This document shows positions 12,412 to 18,877 of a stretch of DNA of 23,203 nt, piece by piece. How positions within the stretch are numbered: the first letter of the stretch is position 1; each line of letters opens with the position of its first letter. The notes beneath the pieces are model-generated. The model saw only the letters and a list, made by a program, of their open reading frames with translations. It was not told the DNA's origin and did not search any database. The DNA is taken from positions 1 through 23,203 of the IMG/VR virus record IMGVR_UViG_3300042484_000765; one strand, 5' to 3'. A program made the translations under genes and the position numbers. The stretch is from a virus.

Positions 12412-13284
12412 TCATTTGCCCCAACCATTGCCCCAAAGATCCACATGCAATCTTGGGCTGTAGTTGTAGCCACGCTCCAAGGCCCAGTTGGCCACATTCA
12501 CTCGGTTGCATTCGTATGGAGTGACCACACCGCCTTGCGGCATCACATAGGTAATACCACGAAAGCCTGCCTCACGATATGCAGCCACAGCACGATCCAC
12601 TTCTTCAAAGTGTGCTTCACTGTCAACAACAAACTTCAAATACACTGTGCCGTTGCTTTGATAGTCTGCTATGATCTCTGGCCGGATGGCATCCGACCAC
12701 AATTCACCCGATGCCGACAGCTTGGGACTTACTGAGAAAGTAATTTCTCGTGTGGGAATAGCACCTATGTCAGGCTGCCTCCACTTGTGCAAAAAGTCTT
12801 TGAACTTGGGTTGTAGCGTTTGAGTGCCATTGGTTTCAAATGTGATGTTCTTCAAATCACTCATGGCGTCTTGGCTCAGCAGTTCTTTGTAACCACGCTG
12901 CCAACCCAGCAGTGGTTCGCCACCTGTGATCACAAGATGCACATCATTACCGTTGTCTTGTTGCCAGCGATGGTTGGGCGTGAGTGCAAGCATCTTTTCA
13001 ATCAGCTCGTCATGTGCGAGTGTATGACTTAGGTCTTTGAATGCAGGATGCCAACTGGCATACGAGTCGCATCCTGTGTTAACAAGAGGAAGCTCTTCAA
13101 AAGTCTTGTAGAGATGGATTGATTTGGCCACTTCATCCGCATCAGTGCTCTTATGGCCGGGAGCGCAGCCAAATCCCGCGCATGTAAAGTTGCAACCGAA
13201 GGTTCGTAAGAACACAGAAGGAACTCCAACAAATCGTCCTTCGCCCTGTGCAGAATAAAATAGTTCACTGATTTTTAGTTTCAT
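12412..13284 (-). CDS. queE: 7-carboxy-7-deazaguanine synthase (QueE), radical SAM, 290 aa
   Basis: The N terminus SELFYSAQGEGRFVG followed by VPSVFLRTFGCNFTC is typical of QueE, which converts 6-carboxy-tetrahydropterin to CDG using a 4Fe-4S cluster and SAM. GGEPLL at 121-126 is the SAM-binding glycine-rich motif, and FETNGTQTL and SVSPKLS follow as in the family. The cluster cysteines are unusual: C31 and C35 are followed by C40 and, after an insert, C72 in GCDS rather than a compact CX3CX2C. A TATAAT box five bases before the ATG and no Shine-Dalgarno suggest a leaderless message. Its partners here are QueD and FolE. Confidence 0.93.
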   Translation of the reverse strand: MKLKISELFYSAQGEGRFVGVPSVFLRTFGCNFTCAGFGCAPGHKSTDADEVAKSIHLYKTFEELPLVNTGCDSYASWHPAFKDLSHTLAHDELIEKMLALTPNHRWQQDNGNDVHLVITGGEPLLGWQRGYKELLSQDAMSDLKNITFETNGTQTLQPKFKDFLHKWRQPDIGAIPTREITFSVSPKLSASGELWSDAIRPEIIADYQSNGTVYLKFVVDSEAHFEEVDRAVAAYREAGFRGITYVMPQGGVVTPYECNRVNVANWALERGYNYSPRLHVDLWGNGWGK

Positions 13285-13289
13285 AACGT

Positions 13290-13318
13290 ATTATAACACA
13301 AAATATTAAAAGTCCAAA
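13290..13318 (-). promoter_or_regulatory. Extended -10 promoter for queE
   Basis: TATAAT (13295-13290) is preceded by TGT, giving the extended -10 form. The -35 region is weak (TTTGGA at 17 bp, or TTGGAC at 16 bp). Five bases separate the -10 from the ATG. It overlaps the stop of 13306-14850. Confidence 0.65.
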
Positions 13319-14850
13319 GCTAAATGGCTACCTTTTCTGGTATACACAGATTGGGCTTCGGCCGACCAAGCGTTATATAACTCATCATCTACCACACGAC
13401 AATGTTCTTCTGGTGAAGCATCTCTACCAACCCAGATTGGATGATAGTCGGGCCAATTGGCCACAATGAATCTTCCGTGGAATTGACTTTTTATTGCTTG
13501 CCACACTGGCTCAAATGCCTCGGCTGGAATATGCTCTAAACTTTCAACCATAAGAATGGTGTCAAAACTGGATAGATCCAAATCTGCCAATGCCAATTGA
13601 ATTGGTTTATTAACAGGTATTGCTGGCACAAACTCTTTGTCAAAGTAGTGATAGCCGGTGGCCTGATACCACTTGACAGCTTCGGGTCCTAACTCCACAC
13701 TGACTACGTCTATGCCCATGTGCTTGAGTACGTTTGCCACTTCGCCACGACCGCCGCCAATTTCTAACACACGCTTGGGAGTTCTACGACTTTTGTCTTT
13801 TAGGAAATTCATTTGAGCATGCACTAGGCTTTGATTTGCACTTTCGGCACGACCGTTAACATCGTGATCAAATACTTCTTGAAATTGTTCTACCAGTTCG
13901 TCCCAACTAATGCCATGAGCATAACATAACGCCGCCAAGGCATCACCAAATTTTAAACTTTTACTCTTCCAACTTTGTATACCATCAGCTTTGGTAAAGT
14001 AATTGAAATCATATAGCGACTTAGATTCGCCATTACTATCCAATGTAAACTGTTTCATTTGCTGATTGATATCGTTGGTCTTGAGTTTTTCCCAAGGGTC
14101 TTGTTTGCCTACCTTAACACGTTCCCAAAAATCGATGCTAATACCTTGGTCAAGCATATACCTAGCAAGTTGTTCAGTTTCCTCTATGCGGTTTTGTATG
14201 ACCTGTAGATTGTGAAAATCTCTAGGATCTGAAGGATTGCCTTCGTACATTATTCTAGCTTTGTAAGTGCTGTCATTGTTGTTGCCAGTCAAGTCCTGTC
14301 GATCATGTGTGGCCCAAACAGGAATACGTTCATAGACATCGAGTTTATATGCAATTTGGCTCAACCAAGCATCATTCATTTGGTGCTGGCTAAGATGCCC
14401 TAACGTAGTATACCAGGCCTTGGGCACAATAGGAAAGATGCTGTAAGGATGATCATTGTGAGTGTGAACACTTAACAACTTAAATTGTCCAGTATAACTA
14501 GCAATCACAGTATCCCACCCTTGGGTTTCCATCACAGCATCATCGTTCCAAAAGAAGAACCAATCAGCATCAGCATTGTCTGCCAATTTGTTGATGTATT
14601 GATTGAGGCGACCGTAGCCAAGTGGATCAAATGTCAATGCACTATATTCAACGTCTGTGGTATCCAACCAAGGTTGAATGACATCTGTAAAATGCTTAAT
14701 ACCTGTGGCATCATCATTGTCAAGACCAAGTATCAACTGGATCTTGCTGGGAGTGTCAGCAAGACCAATTAACGTTTTTAAACTGCGTTCCAACATTTCT
14801 GTTCGACCGCGAGTGGGCAATAATATTGCTATATCAAACTCTGAACTCAT
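13306..14850 (-). CDS. Glycosyltransferase (GT2-like) fused to a SAM methyltransferase, 514 aa
   Basis: The N-terminal part opens like a GT-A family transferase (IAILLPTRGRTEML) and has LGLDNDDATG at about 41-50 and FFWNDDAV further on, the latter two giving DxD-like acidic motifs for a metal-bound nucleotide sugar. A linker region of about 100 residues follows. From about residue 361 a class I methyltransferase begins with VLEIGGGRGE, then VVSVELGPEA, LADLDLSSFD and LMVESLEHIP. One protein could add a sugar and methylate it or the next residue. The start is directly after the transporter stop (TAA then ATG). Such fusions occur in capsule and O-antigen loci; the acceptor here is unknown. Confidence 0.87.
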   Translation of the reverse strand: MSSEFDIAILLPTRGRTEMLERSLKTLIGLADTPSKIQLILGLDNDDATGIKHFTDVIQPWLDTTDVEYSALTFDPLGYGRLNQYINKLADNADADWFFFWNDDAVMETQGWDTVIASYTGQFKLLSVHTHNDHPYSIFPIVPKAWYTTLGHLSQHQMNDAWLSQIAYKLDVYERIPVWATHDRQDLTGNNNDSTYKARIMYEGNPSDPRDFHNLQVIQNRIEETEQLARYMLDQGISIDFWERVKVGKQDPWEKLKTNDINQQMKQFTLDSNGESKSLYDFNYFTKADGIQSWKSKSLKFGDALAALCYAHGISWDELVEQFQEVFDHDVNGRAESANQSLVHAQMNFLKDKSRRTPKRVLEIGGGRGEVANVLKHMGIDVVSVELGPEAVKWYQATGYHYFDKEFVPAIPVNKPIQLALADLDLSSFDTILMVESLEHIPAEAFEPVWQAIKSQFHGRFIVANWPDYHPIWVGRDASPEEHCRVVDDELYNAWSAEAQSVYTRKGSHLALDF

Positions 14851-15468
14851 TTAGGTCCCTTGGTTGTCTAGTTTCTTTTGCAAGTGACTCAACAAAAATC
14901 CATAAGCAGGCAGAATAACCAACAGGCTTACAATGACTTTGCTGATTGAATTGTTGGTTGCAACAATGTGCCAGTTAGCAGCCATGAACTCGTTTGCGCC
15001 GCCAGCAAAGGCAGTAAAGAAGAACACATAGGTATCAAAGAATGTGCTCACAATTGAACTTAGCGCAGGAGCAATCCACCAAGTGGCATACTTCTCACGA
15101 ATGTATTGGAACACGTACACATCCAACAAGTTGCTCACAAAGTATGCAACACCCGAACCAAGACCAATGCGGAAGGCCACTGAGTCAGGAGCACCGCCCA
15201 GTTTGACCACTGCCATTGACACAATGATAGCAGGAATGAATGCCAATGCAATCACGGCGCGACCAGTTTGTTTGCCTAACATTCGCACAGTCAAGTCGGT
15301 CAACACAACCACTAGTGGGAATGTAAACGCAGCCGCTGCCAATGGTGCACCAAACACGGAGAATTTGAATTGCACAATATAGTTGCTGATAGCAATAATA
15401 ATGATATGTGCCAGCATGAGCTTGTAGGCCAATGCGCGGTCAACACCATTTAAGATTCGATCTAACAT
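14851..15468 (-). CDS. YhhQ/DUF165-type queuosine precursor transporter, 205 aa
   Basis: About six hydrophobic segments are visible, including LMLAHIIIIAISNYIV, AAAAFTFPLVVVLTDL, AVIALAFIPAIIVSMAVV and ISKVIVSLLVILPAYG. TDLTVRMLGKQTGR and the SNLLDVYVFQYIREK region with a STFFDTYVFFF segment match the VUT (vitamin uptake transporter) family, whose E. coli member YhhQ (221 residues) imports preQ0 and preQ1. It lies between QueD and the sugar genes, so uptake of a host-derived 7-deazaguanine may supplement the phage's own synthesis. AAAGGAA lies just before the ATG. It would sit in the host inner membrane. Confidence 0.85.
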   Translation of the reverse strand: MLDRILNGVDRALAYKLMLAHIIIIAISNYIVQFKFSVFGAPLAAAAFTFPLVVVLTDLTVRMLGKQTGRAVIALAFIPAIIVSMAVVKLGGAPDSVAFRIGLGSGVAYFVSNLLDVYVFQYIREKYATWWIAPALSSIVSTFFDTYVFFFTAFAGGANEFMAANWHIVATNNSISKVIVSLLVILPAYGFLLSHLQKKLDNQGT

Positions 15469-15485
15469 GATTTTTCCTTTTTATA

Positions 15486-15992
15486 TTAAACGAATAGATC
15501 TTCCATCCACTCGCGATGGCCTTCTCTAAAAGCCATATTGCTCTGTGTTTCGCGCACTTCCACACGATAGCACCAGAGACGCTCTGCTTCACCCGGTCCC
15601 CACAGGTCCGGTATGTAAACACCGTTCACATACTTGTACAGCATGTCTGCTAGGCCTTCACAGCCTAAGCGTGGCAGGATTGTGAGTTTGGCCATTTTCT
15701 TCTCTTGCAAGAGCTTGTATGTTTCCAGCTCTGGGTCATCTGCGGATACTAGTAAGGTATGATCAAATTGATCTTCTAATGTCTTTTTAAGTTCTTTAAG
15801 ACCGCCGTAGTCAGCAGCCCAGTTGCGCACATCCAACGTGTCTGTGCCAAAGTAGAACTTCATTGAAAAACTGTATCCGTGAATTAGATTGCAGTGGCTG
15901 TCAGCACGCCATTGTCGGTATGCGCAGGGAAAAGCATCATGATACTCTTTAGTGCTGGTGTACTTGTATTGTACTGGTTGATTTGTTGCCAT
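15486..15992 (-). CDS. queD: 6-carboxy-tetrahydropterin synthase-like (QueD), 168 aa
   Basis: It belongs to the PTPS fold. Cys34 lies in SHCNLIHGY, Asp77-His78 lie in FDHTLL and Glu148 in VRETQ, corresponding to the catalytic Cys, Asp-His and Glu of QueD. It should convert dihydroneopterin triphosphate from FolE to 6-carboxy-tetrahydropterin, the substrate of QueE. The zinc site is atypical: AYRQW replaces AHRL, and HGY replaces HGH, so two of the three usual histidine ligands are Tyr. I recall the same form in phage homologs. AGGAGG directly precedes the ATG, behind a strong promoter that leaves a leader of about nine bases. Confidence 0.88.
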   Translation of the reverse strand: MATNQPVQYKYTSTKEYHDAFPCAYRQWRADSHCNLIHGYSFSMKFYFGTDTLDVRNWAADYGGLKELKKTLEDQFDHTLLVSADDPELETYKLLQEKKMAKLTILPRLGCEGLADMLYKYVNGVYIPDLWGPGEAERLWCYRVEVRETQSNMAFREGHREWMEDLFV

Positions 15993-16000
15993 ATTGTCCT

Positions 16001-16020
16001 CCTATGTATTATAGCATAGG
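16001..16020. repeat. Perfect inverted repeat around the queD -10 box
   Basis: CCTATG (16001-16006) and CATAGG (16015-16020) are complementary and flank TATTATAG, the -10 core read from the plus strand. It may be an operator or a hairpin that hides the ribosome site, since GGAGG starts within it. Confidence 0.6.
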
Positions 16021-16036
16021 CAGCAGAGTTTGTAAA
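16008..16036 (-). promoter_or_regulatory. Sigma70 promoter for queD
   Basis: On the minus strand TTTACA (16036-16031), 17 bp, TATAAT (16013-16008) with TGC before it. The start near 16001 leaves about nine bases to the ATG at 15992. The 36 bases between it and the HIT gene stop carry no clear terminator. Confidence 0.85.
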
Positions 16037-16072
16037 GCGGGATGATGCCGGACAGGCCGCTGAAAAGAATAC

Positions 16073-16468
16073 TTATGCAGGCTTTTGATAGCCTGCTGTT
16101 TTATAGTTGGCTTGCCCAGCAATAACACCACGCACACCACCTACAGGATCGGCACAGTCGCCCACACGGCGTGGTATCAAATGCACATGTGGGTACATCA
16201 CAGTTTGTCCTGCTTCTCGACCCATGTTGATGCCAATGTTAAATGCCGCACATTCGCCATTGGCTACCATTCTACGACCATGCCGCATGGCTGATTCAAC
16301 ACATTCCATGATTACATTATCGGTATTGTACTGTGGCACAAACAACAGATGACCAGGTGTAACAGGATAACGGTCACGAAACACAGCCACGTGAAAGTCT
16401 GACAGTTCTTCCACACGATCATCCCAGGGTGCAATATCTTGCTGATATGCAATTTCTAAATCAGTCAT
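16073..16468 (-). CDS. HIT-family nucleotide hydrolase/transferase-like protein, 131 aa
   Basis: The HIT signature is GQTVMYPHVHLIPRR (about 87-101). The first histidine of HxHxH is replaced by Tyr92, while His94 (matching the catalytic middle His of Hint1) and His96 remain. FRDRYPVTPGHLLFVP and FNIGINMGREAG are the other conserved blocks. HIT proteins cleave nucleoside phosphoramidates or dinucleoside polyphosphates. The substrate in a phage is unclear. The start overlaps the end of 16461-16631 by 8 bp. Confidence 0.88.
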   Translation of the reverse strand: MTDLEIAYQQDIAPWDDRVEELSDFHVAVFRDRYPVTPGHLLFVPQYNTDNVIMECVESAMRHGRRMVANGECAAFNIGINMGREAGQTVMYPHVHLIPRRVGDCADPVGGVRGVIAGQANYKTAGYQKPA

Positions 16469-16631
16469 CCTGCTCTTCTACCGCGTTGTCGTATCCACGT
16501 TGGAAGTCGTCAGCGTCGGCTTCGGCATCTTCCAGTTTCAAATACGGGTTATTGCATTTTTCGCCGGCCTTGGCCTGCTCGTAGCCTTGTTGATAAGGCG
16601 CTTGTTCGTAAGGGGTAATTTTCTTGGCCAT
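16461..16631 (-). CDS. RMF-like micro-protein, 56 aa
   Basis: Short ORF starting MAKKITPYEQAPYQQGYEQA, with KAGEKCNNPY in the middle and DDFQRGYDNAVEE near the end. This order (GY-x-x-A-x-x-G, then a C..PY motif, then F/W-x-x-G-Y/W) resembles ribosome modulation factor, which is 55 residues in E. coli and drives 100S ribosome formation. It differs in being acidic where RMF is basic, so binding to rRNA is doubtful. The ATG shares one base with the upstream stop (TAATG), and the stop overlaps the HIT gene. Function is inferred from motif layout only. Confidence 0.7.
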   Translation of the reverse strand: MAKKITPYEQAPYQQGYEQAKAGEKCNNPYLKLEDAEADADDFQRGYDNAVEEQDD

Positions 16632-16960
16632 TAGTCTGCTCTTTCAATTTCAGTTGCTTCGCGAACCAGTACCAACAGTTCGTCTACAGTGTCAACAATG
16701 ATCTTGGAAGTTTTCCAGTTGTCTTCGTCGTCTCTACCGCCCACTTCAATCATGTAGCCATTGTCATACATGTTGATGGTGAAGTTTTCGTTAACTTTGA
16801 CCAGCTTGTCGCTGAGTCGGTTAACTGCCCCTGGGGTCTTTACTTTTACTTTTGATTTTGCCATTTGATTTTCCTCTGTGGTTAATGCTTCAAATTCTTC
16901 TTTTAACGCCTCGAGTGCGTCTGAGTCTGCTTTAGACATCTTGGGTCTTTTTTTTCCCAT
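16631..16960 (-). CDS. Hypothetical protein, 109 aa, with possible internal start
   Basis: AGGAAAT precedes the ATG at 16960. Residues 1-32 are a charged helix (KRPKMSKADSDALEALKEEF). From Met33 (MAKSKVKVKTPGAVNRL) the rest is a compact alpha/beta domain (NENFTINMYDNGYMIEVGGRDDEDNW, read in pieces) that by itself looks like a complete small protein. A second site, AGAGGAAAA, precedes this internal ATG at 16864, so two products of 109 and 77 residues may be made. I recall this smaller domain as common in phages but cannot name it. Confidence 0.8.
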   Translation of the reverse strand: MGKKRPKMSKADSDALEALKEEFEALTTEENQMAKSKVKVKTPGAVNRLSDKLVKVNENFTINMYDNGYMIEVGGRDDEDNWKTSKIIVDTVDELLVLVREATEIERAD

Positions 16961-17074
16961 TTAAATTTCCTCCAGGTGGTATTGGGAATAGGGATAGTTG
17001 GTCTGCAACCATTCCAACAATCCTTCTTCTGCTGGCAACTGAATGTTGCCAGATCGATCTGTAATAATTGTCAT
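16961..17074 (-). CDS. Tiny protein, 37 aa
   Basis: It begins MTIITDRSGNIQLP, ending YSQYHLEEI, with a central LLEWLQTNYP helix. The stop abuts the ATG of the next gene, and its last codons GAG GAA supply that gene's ribosome site. Only a weak ribosome site precedes its own ATG, so it is probably translated by coupling with 17081-18118. No family is recognised. Confidence 0.6.
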   Translation of the reverse strand: MTIITDRSGNIQLPAEEGLLEWLQTNYPYSQYHLEEI

Positions 17075-17080
17075 TGTGAT

Positions 17081-18118
17081 TTAGCCTTGAAAAAGTCCTG
17101 CCATGCCTACACCAGGCCTGGGTGGGCTCATTGTACGAATACCCTTGAATTGGTAAGGATCAATCTTGGGCATGCGCTTCATGATAGTATCTCTAAATTG
17201 ATCACTGTGAAAATATTGTTTGTTGCGTTCTACTCTATCTTGTACATGCCGGTAAATGTCAAGGATAGTGCCCGAATCAATCCAGCTTTTAACAAAATTG
17301 GCAATCTGCTCCAGTCTAAGATTTTCGTCGGTTTGATTGTCCCATGCACGCCACGGAACAAGATCTTCAAACATATCAAATCCAATATCAACATGGAATT
17401 GATTCACTCCTGCATTACAGATCATAATTGGTATTTGTCGTGCTATAAAAGGTTTGCAAGATTTTTCTGTGAGTGATGGAAATTGTGTTTGTGTTTCTGT
17501 AACAATGTTCACAGCATACTGATCATATACTGGATGTTCTACCCCGGTATCATTTATAGGAGTGACGCCATCTGGGTCAAAACCATCACCGGGCAATCTA
17601 CCAGTTTGCCAAGGCAAGTCATCTGTAATAGGCACAGTAAGACACATGCGATCTGAATAATCTTTCATCAAATGATAAAACTTGACTCTATGAGTACGGC
17701 CGCCTCTATTCAAACACATGACTCCGTGTGTTTTTGTTCCAAGGGCGTCAAACCTATCTCTGTACATTTGACTGAAATTATTGCGATGACTATACATGTA
17801 CATCCAAATTGGAAAATAATGTATATTGGGCGCCGACTGACTATACCACTCATTGTACATTGAAGTCAGAGTAGTCATGTTACACAATTCATCAGGAATC
17901 TGGTGCGGCGGAAAACTATTCTGTGACAGATCAACCACAACATTTTTACAAGAATGCACATCTAATAATTTTATTATTCTTTCGCCACTATATCTCCAAG
18001 TAGACTCATCAAACTCGCATGCCCAAATATCTAAATCAGATATAACTACTATATCTTGATAAAACCATTGCGATAGATATGGTTTAAGTGCATCGGCTCC
18101 ATGAATATTATAAATCAT
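17081..18118 (-). CDS. Glycosyltransferase-like protein (paralog C), 345 aa
   Basis: The conserved block is NIVTETQTQFPSLTEKSCKPFIA followed by DIGFDMFEDLVPWRAWD, shared with paralogs at 3858, 7172 and 20139. Before it, VMCLNRGGRTHRVKFYHLM resembles the nucleotide-handling part of GT10-like enzymes, which is an inference. The C-terminal tail (about 310-345, Pro/Gly-rich) is unlike the others. The start overlaps the FolE stop (ATGA), so it is co-transcribed with FolE in spite of the different pathway. Confidence 0.78.
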   Translation of the reverse strand: MIYNIHGADALKPYLSQWFYQDIVVISDLDIWACEFDESTWRYSGERIIKLLDVHSCKNVVVDLSQNSFPPHQIPDELCNMTTLTSMYNEWYSQSAPNIHYFPIWMYMYSHRNNFSQMYRDRFDALGTKTHGVMCLNRGGRTHRVKFYHLMKDYSDRMCLTVPITDDLPWQTGRLPGDGFDPDGVTPINDTGVEHPVYDQYAVNIVTETQTQFPSLTEKSCKPFIARQIPIMICNAGVNQFHVDIGFDMFEDLVPWRAWDNQTDENLRLEQIANFVKSWIDSGTILDIYRHVQDRVERNKQYFHSDQFRDTIMKRMPKIDPYQFKGIRTMSPPRPGVGMAGLFQG

Positions 18119-18807
18119 CGTGGTGCAAAGTCCTGCTGTAGTTTGATGTTGTCAAAGAACTCTTTCTTCACGCTTTGGTCTGTTTTAAAAGCACCATGTA
18201 ATACCGTTGTTTGGGTGAGACTAGAGTGAGCCATGATACCGCGATTCTCACAACAACCATGGGTAGCTTGTATATAAACTGCGACATCCGTGGACCCGGT
18301 CGCGAATTCAATTTCGCGAGCAATATCCATACATAGCTCTTCTTGGAGAGTGCCTCGACGGGCACACCATTGCGCAATCCTGGTATACTTGGATAAACCA
18401 ATAAGTTTGGGGCCAGCAATGATTCCAATATAAGCCACACCCGTAACAGGCTGGTGATGATGCGAACACATGCTCTTAAGCTCCGAACGCACCACCAACA
18501 TACCTTCGTATGCTCCGTCCGTATCGTTCGGGAAAGCTGTAGCATTAGGACTCTCCTCATACCTGCCAGCCATAATTTCATCGAAGTACATTTTGGCAAG
18601 ACGTTTTGCGGTACCTTTTGAGTTTGGATCATTTTCCCTGTCGATTAATAGTACATCAAGCACTTGTTCAAATGCTTGAGTGGCTTCTGTGATTAAATGT
18701 TCTCGATCTGATTCGGCAATGTATTCGCTGATATTGTCCCCGGCCCAGAATCTCTTGCCGTCTGCCTTCATGCGTTCGCGAAGGGCTTGTGATAGGTTTT
18801 TTTCCAA
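18115..18807 (-). CDS. folE: GTP cyclohydrolase I (FolE), 230 aa
   Basis: The zinc site is present: C114 with H116-H117 in CSHHHQP, and C185-C186 in THGCCENRG. GLSKYTRIAQWCARR (about 137-151) and QEEL follow the family pattern for GTP binding. The enzyme opens GTP to dihydroneopterin triphosphate, the first step toward 7-deazaguanines and folates. With QueD and QueE in the same window, the 7-deazaguanine route is the likely use. The TTG start at 18807 has GGAG eight bases before it. A consensus promoter gives a leader of about 35 bases, with a hairpin at its 5' end. The length matches the family (222 in E. coli). Confidence 0.93.
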   Translation of the reverse strand: MEKNLSQALRERMKADGKRFWAGDNISEYIAESDREHLITEATQAFEQVLDVLLIDRENDPNSKGTAKRLAKMYFDEIMAGRYEESPNATAFPNDTDGAYEGMLVVRSELKSMCSHHHQPVTGVAYIGIIAGPKLIGLSKYTRIAQWCARRGTLQEELCMDIAREIEFATGSTDVAVYIQATHGCCENRGIMAHSSLTQTTVLHGAFKTDQSVKKEFFDNIKLQQDFAPR

Positions 18808-18824
18808 TTGTTATTCTCCGAGTT

Positions 18825-18842
18825 ATAGACGTGGATGTCTAT
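18825..18842 (-). ncRNA. Predicted 5'-terminal stem-loop of the folE leader
   Basis: ATAGAC (18842-18837 on the minus strand) pairs with GTCTAT (18830-18825) around the loop ATCCAC. The stem begins at the predicted transcript start and leaves the GGAG free. This layout resembles stabilising 5' hairpins. It is a structure predicted by eye. Confidence 0.5.
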
Positions 18843-18848
18843 TTGTTA

Positions 18849-18877
18849 ATTGTATTATATTTAGACCGTGGTGTCAA
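18849..18877 (-). promoter_or_regulatory. Consensus sigma70 promoter for folE
   Basis: On the minus strand TTGACA (18877-18872), 17 bp, TACAAT (18854-18849). A TATAAT overlapping the spacer is too close to the -35. TGA within TTGACA is the stop codon of the oxygenase gene at 18874. The predicted start is near 18842. Confidence 0.85.

Noticed and set aside
12380-12511. Longer version of the 132-residue protein at 11981 extending into queE
   Set aside because: The extra 44 codons would overlap the end of queE in another frame and lack a ribosome site, while the chosen ATG has AGGAG at normal distance.
16976-17476. Plus-strand frame of about 166 codons
   Set aside because: It is antisense to the glycosyltransferase-like gene and the 37-residue gene, with no supported start.
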